Part shown: positions 20,400-27,876 of the stretch, in pieces
How the letters are laid out: each line of letters begins with the position of its first letter
Position numbering within the stretch: position 1 is the stretch's first letter
NCBI GenBank assembly: GCA_023257655.1
Contig: JALRBQ010000006.1
Coordinates: 80,415-144,414 of the forward strand
Reading direction: 5' to 3'
From: Pseudomonadales bacterium
GTDB taxonomy: Bacteria; Pseudomonadota; Gammaproteobacteria; Pseudomonadales; Pseudohongiellaceae
Length of the DNA stretch: 64,000 nucleotides
Translations under genes and position numbers: made by a program
The notes under the pieces: generated by a model
What the model saw: the letters and a program-made list of their open reading frames with translations, nothing else
Told to the model about the DNA's origin: nothing
Databases searched by the model: none

Positions 20400-21911
20400 A
20401 TGCGACTTCTTACCTCAGGTGTAGCGGGCATCTTGCTGGCGATTCTCGGTTGCGGCCAGACGCTGGCCGACAATGCCGTGCTCGTGGCCGAAGGCGTTCT
20501 CGTCAATACGGATCCCACTGCTGTGCCGACTACCCCGAACGGGGTGCAGAATGCGAATTATGTCTCCAGCGGCAATTTTGCCGTCACCAGTCCGAGCTAT
20601 GAGGACAAAGCCACCTTCGTGTTCAGCTTCGGCTCCCAGACATCGGTAGCCGCGGCCACCCTGAAGCTGCCCATTGACCAGATCTATCCCCAGAACAATT
20701 CCGCACCCATTATTCTCGAATTCTTCTCGGATAATGGCGTGATCGAATACACCGATTATGCGATCGGTTTTCCCGCACCCATTGGCGCCAGAGATGCCTT
20801 CGGTCTGACCGAAGTTCAGTTTGACGTCACCGGGGCTGTGAATGCGGCTCTGAATTCCGGTCAGTATGTAGGGTTTCGCGTCGCCAGCGCGCTGGATCCT
20901 TCTGCCGTAGCCGAACGTATACCGGCCTATACCGGTGTGAAGTTTTTGACGAAGCGGGCGGTACTGGAGTTTGCTCCCGGGGCAGCACCCGCGACCAACC
21001 CCGAGGTCAGTTCGTTTGACGGTTACACGCTGGAAGTACCCAGCATCAACGTGTCGACTATGGGTGAGGTGTATGCACAATTCCGGTTGGTCGATGCGAA
21101 TCAACAGGTGTTCAGACTGATCAATGCGGTCGTAAAAGATCCCGCAACCGCATCGAGTTCAACAACGGTTTCTGGCATTCAGCTGTTTGACTGCGCTGCA
21201 TTTTCGGGGCCGAACAGCAACACAATCGCTGCCATTACCAGTGCCAGCTACTCCCTGAATTCAGGCATTCTCGATATTCCGAACAGCATCTTTCAAAGCA
21301 AGCAATTCAGTGTACGCATGGAATTTATCGAAGGATCGGATCCCATGTTGTTCGAATTGCTGAACTTCGAATCGATCTCCACAAGTGCCGGTGAAGCGGT
21401 GGATTCCTATATTACCGATAGCCTCTCGGTGGAACCAACCCAGGATTTCATTCCTGCCTGCCATGGCTGGGTACTGATCGGCGATTCCATCAGGAACCGT
21501 CTGGTTGAGCGGAATCTCATCACGGGTGAAACCGGCAAGATTTATCCCTTCAATACAATCCCCGATCAACTGACTCTGGATGAAGCACGAGGCCTCGTGT
21601 TTTTCACGGTGCACCCCGAATCGTCACGTCTTTATAAACTGGACCTGACAACCGGCAAGGTTTCCTATAACGCCGTACGCCAGACGCTGTTCGGACTGGA
21701 TGCAACCTCACACGAGTACAGTTGGGCCCTGCGTGACCTGGCCATTGGTGCCGACGGTAATGTGTTCTCACTCATGATCGATCGCGTACTGGTGAATCCT
21801 GAAAGTCAGATTCCCTATACTGAAACCGGCAAGTGGTTGGGGCTGATGGATGCGAACGCCAATTTCCTGGTAGACAGCATTCCGTTACTTGAGCCCATTC
21901 GCGTCGAATAA
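20400..21911 (+). CDS. exported beta-propeller-like protein, N-terminal part of a split gene
   Basis: 503 residues, function unknown. The N-terminus is a signal sequence (basic start, hydrophobic core to about 23; LGC at 16-18 is only a weak lipobox). Residues about 24-195 look like an all-beta carbohydrate-binding-type domain, with ATLKLPI and FDVTGAVNAALNSG reminiscent of DNRLRE-type modules. From about 350 the pattern turns into propeller blades (LVERNLITGETGKIYP, SRLYKLDLTTGKV). The frame ends at TAA 21909-21911, and the same frame then continues six bases later as the next entry, with blade-like sequence on both sides. This looks like a nonsense mutation or sequencing error. The gene sits between mutT and yacG, an unusual insertion point. 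Confidence 0.75.
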   Translation: MRLLTSGVAGILLAILGCGQTLADNAVLVAEGVLVNTDPTAVPTTPNGVQNANYVSSGNFAVTSPSYEDKATFVFSFGSQTSVAAATLKLPIDQIYPQNNSAPIILEFFSDNGVIEYTDYAIGFPAPIGARDAFGLTEVQFDVTGAVNAALNSGQYVGFRVASALDPSAVAERIPAYTGVKFLTKRAVLEFAPGAAPATNPEVSSFDGYTLEVPSINVSTMGEVYAQFRLVDANQQVFRLINAVVKDPATASSSTTVSGIQLFDCAAFSGPNSNTIAAITSASYSLNSGILDIPNSIFQSKQFSVRMEFIEGSDPMLFELLNFESISTSAGEAVDSYITDSLSVEPTQDFIPACHGWVLIGDSIRNRLVERNLITGETGKIYPFNTIPDQLTLDEARGLVFFTVHPESSRLYKLDLTTGKVSYNAVRQTLFGLDATSHEYSWALRDLAIGADGNVFSLMIDRVLVNPESQIPYTETGKWLGLMDANANFLVDSIPLLEPIRVE

Positions 21912-21917
21912 GACTCC

Positions 21918-22439
21918 GTGCACAGTCGGGTTTTCCTGACAACAGAATCGAATCTGGTGACCTTTAATTTCGACAAGGTGGCGAATTCACTGTCGTTCGT
22001 CGAGGGTACCGATGTCCAGGTAGGCAGTAGCTGCACGGACTTCAGCATCTCTCCCGATGGCAATCGTCTCGCTTACAGCTGTCCTGGTGGCAACGACAAG
22101 TTCCAGGAAGAGTTCAGCATCTGGGACATCGATCCGGTCAACTACTTCAACAACGATGGTGAGTGGTATCTGGAAGCGTCTCCCATCAGCGCTACCTTCA
22201 ATAATGCCGGCACTATCCTGGTCGCCACCGACAACGTAAAGCTGTATTTCTTCGATGTTGTCACGCACCTGTTGCTGGAAGACTACACGCTGGGGTTGCT
22301 GGAAGGTGAGAAGGTCAAGAAGGTGCGCTTCTCCAAGGATGGGAATCTGGTCATCATCTCGCTAGAGAATGACGCCCATCTGAAGAGCAGTAAATTTCTC
22401 TATATGAATACGCCGCCGATTACCGGTACACCGCTGTAA
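21918..22439 (+). CDS. C-terminal part of the split beta-propeller-like protein
   Basis: 173 residues in the same reading frame as the preceding ORF. It has no signal peptide and no ribosome-binding site before the GTG at 21918. The sequence is propeller-like: SRVFLTTESNLVTFNFD, FSISPDGNRLAYSCPGG, ISATFNNAGTILVATD and VRFSKDGNLVIISLEND are repeat units of about 45-55 residues with the usual SPDG-type turns. If the TAA at 21909 were read through, it would complete the propeller of the upstream ORF. Alone it is unlikely to be exported or to fold, so a broken gene is the best reading. Confidence 0.6.
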   Translation: MHSRVFLTTESNLVTFNFDKVANSLSFVEGTDVQVGSSCTDFSISPDGNRLAYSCPGGNDKFQEEFSIWDIDPVNYFNNDGEWYLEASPISATFNNAGTILVATDNVKLYFFDVVTHLLLEDYTLGLLEGEKVKKVRFSKDGNLVIISLENDAHLKSSKFLYMNTPPITGTPL

Positions 22440-22447
22440 GCAGAACA

Positions 22448-22478
22448 AGACCCGCCTTACTGCAGCGAATGCGGGTCT
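22448..22478. terminator. bidirectional terminator between the propeller gene and yacG
   Basis: AGACCCGC (22448-22455) and GCGGGTCT (22471-22478) form a perfect eight-base stem with a 15-base loop. It lies between convergent genes and overlaps the last codons of yacG. In the - direction it is followed by a T-rich TTGTTCTG. Confidence 0.6.
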
Positions 22479-22657
22479 GATTCTTCCTCTGGAAATACCG
22501 GCTCACCTGCAATACTGTGCCTTTCGCCTGCCCACGCACCAAAATCAATCAGCTTGCAGCGCTCACTGCAAAAGGGCCTGAAGCGATTTTCCTCGCGCCA
22601 GGCGACTGGCTTCTCACAGGTGGGGCAGTGTACGGATTTGATTTCAGACTTACTCAT
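22457..22657 (-). CDS. yacG: DNA gyrase inhibitor YacG
   Basis: Small zinc protein of 66 residues; the E. coli homologue binds GyrB and blocks gyrase. Four cysteines, C11, C14, C30 and C34, form the treble-clef zinc site (CPTC and CSERC). [15 protein letters not shown] is the family hallmark, followed by an acidic tail. It overlaps coaE by four bases and ends the pilC-pilD-coaE-yacG run, the same order as in Pseudomonas. Confidence 0.95.
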   Translation of the reverse strand: MSKSEIKSVHCPTCEKPVAWREENRFRPFCSERCKLIDFGAWAGERHSIAGEPVFPEEESDPHSLQ

Positions 22658-23256
22658 CGCAATTCTTCAGCGAGTTCCAGATAGCGTGTATGCAGTTTGT
22701 CGACGTTGGTGTCCAGTTTACTTCTGTCGCCACTATTGTCCAGCACATCGTCGGCTTGCCGAAGTCGATCCTGGCGTGCCATCTGGGCCGCAATAATGCC
22801 TCGAATCGTCGCCTCATCGCTGCCATCACGCTGCAGCGTGCGCTGCAATTGCGAAGTTTCATCGACATCGACGACGAGTACCCGATTCACGAGTTGGTGC
22901 TGAGACGTTTCCAGCAGCAATGGCGATGCCAGAATGCAATACGGCGATTGGCAAGCGTCGATGCGTTGCACAATGCGGTCGTGAATCAGAGGATGCAACA
23001 ACCCTTCCAGCCATAAGCGCGCAGAGGTATCGGCAAACACCCGCTTACGCAGGGCGGCGCGATCCAACTCACCGCTAGCGGCGAGTATGCTGGAGCCAAA
23101 ATGGCTCGCAATCTGTCCCAGTGCCGCAGTTCCAGGTAATACGACTTCACGGGCAATCAGATCAGCATCAACGATTTCGATGCCGCGCTCGGCAAAGAGT
23201 TCGGCAACCGTACTCTTGCCGCTGCCGATTCCGCCTGTTAGCCCGATTACGAACAT
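22654..23256 (-). CDS. coaE: dephospho-CoA kinase CoaE
   Basis: Last enzyme of coenzyme A synthesis; phosphorylates the 3' hydroxyl of dephospho-CoA. It has 200 residues, the usual size. P-loop GGIGSGKST is at 8-16, then [10 protein letters not shown] near 34-43 (conserved DAD) and a LID region around [10 protein letters not shown]. Sequence HPLIHDRI is typical of CoaE. The start lies 12 bases after pilD, and its stop overlaps yacG (ATGA). It is likely co-transcribed with the pilus genes only by position, as it has no known pilus role. Confidence 0.97.
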   Translation of the reverse strand: MFVIGLTGGIGSGKSTVAELFAERGIEIVDADLIAREVVLPGTAALGQIASHFGSSILAASGELDRAALRKRVFADTSARLWLEGLLHPLIHDRIVQRIDACQSPYCILASPLLLETSQHQLVNRVLVVDVDETSQLQRTLQRDGSDEATIRGIIAAQMARQDRLRQADDVLDNSGDRSKLDTNVDKLHTRYLELAEELR

Positions 23257-23268
23257 GTGCGCGAGATC

Positions 23269-24171
23269 TTAACTGGCGAGATAGCTGTAATAGAGCGCAT
23301 TGATCTGCGATCCCCACAGCAACATGATAAAACCGGCCCCGGCGAGGAAAGGGCCGAAGGGCATGGGCACTGATTTGTCTCTGCCCATCGCGAGTATCAT
23401 GACAATGCCGAATACAGCGCCGACCAGCGATGACAAGATGATGATCGGCAGAAGGCTTTGCCAACCCATCCACGCGCCGAGTGCGGCAAGCAACTTGAAA
23501 TCGCCATATCCCATCCCTTCCTTACCGGTCGCGAGCTTGAAGATCCAGTAGAAACACCATAGCACGAGATAGCCAGCCATTGCGCCGATCACTGCATCCC
23601 GAGTCGATACACCTGATCCCAGATCGATAGTGTTGACGAACAGTCCAAGCCAAATCAACGGCAGGGTGATTGTGTCTGGAAGTAGTTGATGGTCAAAATC
23701 GATCAGTGTCAGGGCAATGAGCGCCCAGCACAAGAACAACAGGCACAGGGTGAGCCAGGTAAAACCGTAGGTCAGGGCGATGAGTCCCGAAAGTATGCCG
23801 CTCACGAATTCTACGGCAGGATAGCGCAGTGATATCGGTTGCTTGCAGCTGGAGCACTTACCACCGAGTATGATCAGGTAGCTGAACAGCGGAATATTTT
23901 CCCAGGCGCGAATCTTGTGCTCACAACGCGGGCAATGCGAATCCGGTTTTTGCAGATTGAAGACTGCAAATTTGGCCGACGCAGGATTATTGTCTGGAGC
24001 GGAGTTCTCGATTTCAAGAAATTCACAGCTCCGTGCCCGCCACTCCCGCTGCAGCATGATCGGCAGCCGATAAATGACCACGTTCAGGAAGCTGCCGACG
24101 AGTAGCCCGAGAACTACGCAGACGCTGACAAACAGTGCGGGGTTGGCTTTCAGCAGTGCGATAATTTCCAT
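23269..24171 (-). CDS. pilD: prepilin peptidase / N-methyltransferase PilD
   Basis: Inner-membrane aspartic protease (A24) that cleaves type IV prepilin and type II pseudopilin leaders and methylates the new N-terminus. It has 300 residues with about eight membrane segments. The N-terminal cytoplasmic domain has two cysteine pairs, CPRC and CSSC, the usual zinc site. The catalytic aspartates are in LIDFDHQLLPD and in the GMGYGDFKL motif. It lies eight bases after pilC. Its presence implies at least one pilin-like secretion or pilus system elsewhere, although no pilin gene is in this window. Confidence 0.96.
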   Translation of the reverse strand: MEIIALLKANPALFVSVCVVLGLLVGSFLNVVIYRLPIMLQREWRARSCEFLEIENSAPDNNPASAKFAVFNLQKPDSHCPRCEHKIRAWENIPLFSYLIILGGKCSSCKQPISLRYPAVEFVSGILSGLIALTYGFTWLTLCLLFLCWALIALTLIDFDHQLLPDTITLPLIWLGLFVNTIDLGSGVSTRDAVIGAMAGYLVLWCFYWIFKLATGKEGMGYGDFKLLAALGAWMGWQSLLPIIILSSLVGAVFGIVMILAMGRDKSVPMPFGPFLAGAGFIMLLWGSQINALYYSYLAS

Positions 24172-24179
24172 TCCGTGGC

Positions 24180-25397
24180 TTACATTACCGAGCCGAGCTG
24201 GAAGATCGGCAAGTACATCGCAATCATCAGGCCGCCGACGAGCACACCGAGTACAGCCATGATCATCGGTTCCATCAGCGCGGTCAGGCCGTCAACCGCG
24301 TTATCGACCTCAGCTTCGTAATAGACCGCACATTTGTCGAGCATGCTGTCCAGCGCTCCTGATTCTTCGCCAATGCCAACCATTTGGTTGATCATGGGCG
24401 GGAACAGGCCAGTATTCTTGATCGCAAAATTAAGTTGTTGACCGCTGGTGACATCGTTCTTTATCTGGCGCGTAGCGCGGAAGTAAACGACATTGCCTGT
24501 AGCTCCGGCGACAGACTCCAGCGCATCGACAAGCGAAACCCCGGCGGAGAAAGTTGTCGAGAGCGTTCGCGTGAAGCGGGCATAACAGGAGCTGTTCAGA
24601 ATCGGTCCCACGATCGGTAGCTTTAGCGACAGCTGGTCGAGCGCATCGGCGAAGGCTTTCGAGCGCACCTTCGCCTCCTTGAAGACGAAGCCGAAAATAA
24701 CCACGCCGATCAATACTTTCCACCAGTTGGCGATGGCGAAATCCGACATCTTCAAAACGAGCAGGGTAAAGGCCGGTAAATCGGCTCCAAAGCTGGAGAA
24801 GGTTTCGGCAAATTGGGGCACCACTTTCACGAGCAGCAAGCCGGTGACGATAATCGCGACCCCGACAACGGCCATTGGATAGTTCATTGCCTTTTTGATC
24901 TTGGCTTTCAGGGCTTCCGATTTTTCCTTGTAGGTCGCCAGGCGGTCGAGCATGGTTTCGAGGGCACCGGATTGTTCACCGGCATCCACCAGATTGCAGA
25001 ACAGATCATCGAAATAGCGTGGGTGCTTGCGAATACAATCGGCAAAATTATTACCGGCCGCGACGTCATCCCGAATCGCCATGACGAGACTGCGCATTGA
25101 AGGGTTTTCCAGGCTCTCGCCGACAATCTCGAAGGACTGCACGAGCGGAATGCCGGATTTCATCATGGTGGCAAGCTGGCGAGTGAAGACGGCGATGTCA
25201 CCCGGCTTGATCTTCTGCTTCTTGGGTCCAAACAAATCCTTGGGCTTGCGTTTCACCTTGATGGGGTTAACGCCCTGCTTGCGCAGCTGTGCCTTGACCA
25301 GCGCCTGACTGACGCCTTTGACCTCTCCCTTGGCCTTCTTGCCATTCTTGTCGAAGCCTTGCCATATGTAGACTGCTTGGGCTGTCTCAGTAGCCAT
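24180..25397 (-). CDS. pilC: type IV pilus inner-membrane platform protein PilC
   Basis: Polytopic platform protein on which the PilB/PilT motors act. It has 405 residues with two T2SSF domains (about 70-195 and 275-395), each ending in membrane helices. SGIPLVQSFEIVGES and AGVSLVDALESVAGATGN are the matching repeats, with the conserved GEESGALDSML and GEQSGALETML. The N-terminus (YIWQGFDKNGKKAKGEV) is typical of PilC rather than GspF. In other gammaproteobacteria pilB lies immediately upstream; here only a 58-codon ORF with a PilB-like tail is found. Confidence 0.95.
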   Translation of the reverse strand: MATETAQAVYIWQGFDKNGKKAKGEVKGVSQALVKAQLRKQGVNPIKVKRKPKDLFGPKKQKIKPGDIAVFTRQLATMMKSGIPLVQSFEIVGESLENPSMRSLVMAIRDDVAAGNNFADCIRKHPRYFDDLFCNLVDAGEQSGALETMLDRLATYKEKSEALKAKIKKAMNYPMAVVGVAIIVTGLLLVKVVPQFAETFSSFGADLPAFTLLVLKMSDFAIANWWKVLIGVVIFGFVFKEAKVRSKAFADALDQLSLKLPIVGPILNSSCYARFTRTLSTTFSAGVSLVDALESVAGATGNVVYFRATRQIKNDVTSGQQLNFAIKNTGLFPPMINQMVGIGEESGALDSMLDKCAVYYEAEVDNAVDGLTALMEPMIMAVLGVLVGGLMIAMYLPIFQLGSVM

Positions 25398-25484
25398 AAG
25401 ATACCTCAGTTAAATCCAGGAACGGGACCGCTGAATTACAGCGAATCAGCATAGCATGTTCGTAACACCATGTATTCAAAGAAG

Positions 25485-25661
25485 TTAGCGCAATCGATTC
25501 ACTTCATCCAGGCTGGTTATGCCTTGTGCGACTCGCCCGAGGGCGGCGTCAAGGTCTGCTCCGGTATTGAGCAGAACCAGTCCGGCGAGACACAGGCATA
25601 GCAAGAGCACAGCGAAGAGCACAGGCTTGAGGAGGCGTGCCGTGAGCGGGGTTCTGATCAT
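25485..25661 (-). CDS. small membrane ORF with PilB-like C-terminal tail (possible pilB remnant)
   Basis: 58 codons from ATG 25661, four bases after the methyltransferase stop; a weak start at 25685 would overlap that gene. It encodes a short basic start, one hydrophobic segment at about 11-30, then a tail RVAQGITSLDEVNRLR. From memory the tail closely resembles the extreme C-terminus of PilB/GspE ATPases (AQGITSL-EVNRV). It lies exactly where pilB would be in a pilB-pilC-pilD operon, 87 bases before pilC. It may be the leftover of a deleted pilB now joined to unrelated sequence, or a genuine small membrane protein. No ATPase motif is present. Confidence 0.5.
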   Translation of the reverse strand: MIRTPLTARLLKPVLFAVLLLCLCLAGLVLLNTGADLDAALGRVAQGITSLDEVNRLR

Positions 25662-25665
25662 GCTG

Positions 25666-26337
25666 TCAGGTCTTGACTGTGGCATGAACGATCGTCCATG
25701 GGGTAGGGGTTTGCACAGAGATGATATTGCCGTATCGGCCGATGAGTTCGACAAACTCGCGACTTGACCAATGATTGACATGCCCTGGTGTATTGCCCCA
25801 GTCCGCCCAATATTTGCCGCGCAGAAAATTCAGCACTCGCCAGAGCGGTTCATTCGGCACAGAGAGGATGACCGAGTGGCGGGCCACCCGGAACAATTCC
25901 CCCAAAGCCGTCTCTACATCGTCCAGATGCTCCAGCACCTCGAGTAACAGCAGGCAATCGTATTCATCGTCTGCGCGATGCAGCGCGTAGACCGATTCCT
26001 GACTGAGCGGCACTGGAAACCCGCGACTCAGGTGTAGATCCACCAGTCGTTGCTCGAACTCGGAGGCCTCCAACGACTGACCTTTGAGCATTGGCAGGAT
26101 TCGACGCGTCGATTCGCCGGGGCCGCACCCGATCTCAAGTAGCCGGAAGTCGGCAGGCAGGCGTGCTATTGCCTGTCCCGCAGACACGAAGAAGCGATCC
26201 GTCAACCGCCGCGCCAGCGGATTTGGATTCTTGTATTTGCCCATATAGAACTCCCAGAGTTCCTCAGGCGTGGCGTTCGCTTCGTCGATCGGCGGCATCG
26301 GTTTGTCCATTGGGAATGGGCAGTATATGCAAGGCAT
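25666..26337 (-). CDS. class I SAM-dependent methyltransferase
   Basis: 223 residues. LLEIGCGPGEST near 66-77 is the SAM-binding glycine motif (motif I), DCLLLLEVLEHL near 127-138 is motif IV, and VILSVPNEPLW lies after it; this pattern is typical of Methyltransf_11/23-type enzymes. The substrate is not predictable; quinone, lipid or small-metabolite methylation are all possible. ATG at 26337 and at 26310 are both possible starts, and no clear ribosome-binding site favours either. It is not a usual member of the pil operon and its position upstream of pilC looks like a rearrangement. A CRP/FNR-like site lies about 29 bases upstream. Confidence 0.8.
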   Translation of the reverse strand: MPCIYCPFPMDKPMPPIDEANATPEELWEFYMGKYKNPNPLARRLTDRFFVSAGQAIARLPADFRLLEIGCGPGESTRRILPMLKGQSLEASEFEQRLVDLHLSRGFPVPLSQESVYALHRADDEYDCLLLLEVLEHLDDVETALGELFRVARHSVILSVPNEPLWRVLNFLRGKYWADWGNTPGHVNHWSSREFVELIGRYGNIISVQTPTPWTIVHATVKT

Positions 26338-26659
26338 ATCGGCTGTGGCGACAATTCCCCTGAATTGTGATCAGCATCACTGCTGTTGCGACCGGCGGAG
26401 TGGAGATTAAGCTGGCATTCATTTACTGAACTGTACTCTGGCGGCAAGTAAATAAGCAGCTGATTTACTTGGGAAATCGCGATGAACGCCGGTGTGATAT
26501 CCGATATCCTGACTTGAATAAAAGCGCCCGGTGGTTTAAGGTGTCGCCGAAAAATACAGGCTTGCCCAAGCAGGCCTTCGAGGCACCACCCCGCTGGAAT
26601 TTTTGAAGCTTAATTAGGAAGGAAAAAGCCGTCAGCTTGACCTTCAGAGGAATGTTGCA
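26338..26659. other. 322-base divergent intergenic region
   Basis: Between the methyltransferase (-) and cytochrome c (+) genes. It holds the CRP/FNR-like palindrome listed separately. It also has a TTTACTGAACTG...AAGTAAATAAG stretch with TTTACT/AGTAAA inverted halves, and near the cytochrome gene GGAAGGAAAAAGCC followed by AGAGGAATGTTGCA as ribosome-binding sequence. No credible gene is seen in it. Confidence 0.4.
26366..26381. promoter_or_regulatory. CRP/FNR-family operator candidate
   Basis: TGTGATCAGCATCACT fits the CRP pattern TGTGA-N6-TCACA with one mismatch, and inside it TGAT-N4-ATCA fits FNR half-sites. It lies 29 bases before the methyltransferase start and about 280 before the cytochrome c start. 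Which gene it serves, and which regulator binds, is not known. Confidence 0.45.
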
Positions 26660-27055
26660 ATGACGAAATTGGTGAAAACAGGATTGGTTCATGTGTTTGT
26701 ATTGTGTGGCCTGTTGGCTGGACAATCCGCCCTCGCACAGGACAAGACGGTCAAGGATGGTGTATTCACCGCGACGCAAGTCAGCTCGGGTGCGGCGGTT
26801 TACGAAAGCAGCTGCAAGAATTGCCATAACATGCGCTTCTACCGGGATACTCTGAAGTCCTGGGACAAACAACCGCTGATCTATCTGTGGGAAACAGTGA
26901 TGGGCACGATGCCCGCTGATAACCCCGGCTCGCTGGGCCTTGATGAGTACACCAACGTACTCGCCTACATTCTGTCAGAGAATGGTTTCCCAGCTGGCGA
27001 GCACACGCTTGATCCAGATAATGGCATGGACCAGATCAGCATTCTGGCTCCCTAA
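26660..27055 (+). CDS. periplasmic c-type cytochrome
   Basis: 131 residues with a signal peptide (hydrophobic core about 10-22, cleavage after ALA at 24-26). Haem is held by CKNCH at 52-56, and Met84 in GTMPADNPGSL is the likely distal ligand. The mature protein of about 105 residues is a monohaem class I cytochrome of the cbb3/CycA-like type, an electron carrier in the periplasm. It stands alone with a strong terminator behind it, so the partner oxidase or dehydrogenase cannot be deduced from neighbours. Confidence 0.88.
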   Translation: MTKLVKTGLVHVFVLCGLLAGQSALAQDKTVKDGVFTATQVSSGAAVYESSCKNCHNMRFYRDTLKSWDKQPLIYLWETVMGTMPADNPGSLGLDEYTNVLAYILSENGFPAGEHTLDPDNGMDQISILAP

Positions 27056-27083
27056 TCTGACAGACCAAGCGAAAACACCGACA

Positions 27084-27116
27084 CAAAAAAAGCCGAACAA
27101 AGTTCGGCTTTTTTTT
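27084..27116. terminator. strong bidirectional terminator
   Basis: AAGCCGAAC (27090-27098) and GTTCGGCTT (27102-27110) make a perfect nine-base stem with an AAA loop, with an A-run before and a T-run after. It serves both the cytochrome gene (+) and the HNH nuclease gene (-), which converge here. Confidence 0.9.
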
Positions 27117-27144
27117 GCGCTTCAAGTGCGCTCTTGTTGGCCGT

Positions 27145-27843
27145 TTACTGCTCCGGACAGGATTTCAGCACGCGCTTGATTTCGTTCTTGTCTCGGTTCT
27201 CCAGGTCCAGGTTGTATTTCTCGGCGACTGCGTTCCACAGGCGCACATACTCACACTGGAATTCCTCTCGGGGCAGATAACGATTCGGACCACGATCGGC
27301 CTTGCGTCGTTTTTCACGCTTTTCGGTGACGATCAGGTTCAGAGCGTCATTGGAGAACTGCAATTTCTTGTCGGCCGGCCAGCGATCCCCGCCATGAGTA
27401 TGGGCATACATACGGGGTATTACATGGTCGATATCCACCTGATTCGCAACGGTAAATACCTCGCCAGTGTACTCATCAAGCCACTCGCCGGTGCGCACAA
27501 TGCAATTGCGCGGATTGGTGTAGGTGACGGTAGCTCGACTGGTTAGCACCAGCATTTCCTGGCGCGTAGATTGGCAATCCCCATCCCAGTCTTCCTCGAA
27601 TGACCAGTCATCTTCATTGAAGAATTTTTCCCGGTCGCGGTACTCAGTGAAGACCCCGTCCCGTCGCAGATTGCCAAATTCGAAGGTATCCGGAATCTCG
27701 CAGTTTGGCAGATGACAGTGGTAGGAAGGGCCGTAGTAATGCCCGCCGTTTAGATCGAGACTGCCTGGGTGAGCGGTGGCCAGGCCAGGGAGCAGACAGA
27801 GCATGCCGAGACTCCAGAGTGTGCTCGTCAATTTATGAAGCAT
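27145..27843 (-). CDS. secreted HNH-type nuclease
   Basis: 232 residues. A signal peptide ends near 24 (AHP after LATA). The mature start has GGHYYGPSYHCH, a YHYH-type motif often seen in secreted proteins. From about 130 comes a DUF1524/HNH-like core: VDIDHVIPRMYAHTHGG supplies the catalytic His, FSNDALNLIVT the Asn/Asp and EKRRKADRGP the final basic part. Several cysteines suit an oxidised extracytoplasmic protein. Likely a periplasmic or released DNase for nucleic acid scavenging or competition. No immunity-like gene is adjacent. It ends at the terminator shared with cytochrome c. Confidence 0.8.
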   Translation of the reverse strand: MLHKLTSTLWSLGMLCLLPGLATAHPGSLDLNGGHYYGPSYHCHLPNCEIPDTFEFGNLRRDGVFTEYRDREKFFNEDDWSFEEDWDGDCQSTRQEMLVLTSRATVTYTNPRNCIVRTGEWLDEYTGEVFTVANQVDIDHVIPRMYAHTHGGDRWPADKKLQFSNDALNLIVTEKREKRRKADRGPNRYLPREEFQCEYVRLWNAVAEKYNLDLENRDKNEIKRVLKSCPEQ

Positions 27844-27876
27844 GATGCCTCCTATGCTTGCTGTGGCACTCCGGCG

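Noticed and set aside
21909..21911. TAA as a recoded codon
   Set aside because: TAA is not used for selenocysteine or pyrrolysine, and no recoding structure is evident; mutation or sequencing error is simpler.
26465..26872. 135-codon ORF on - opposite the cytochrome c gene
   Set aside because: It is the shadow of the cytochrome gene and its leader, with no domain of its own.
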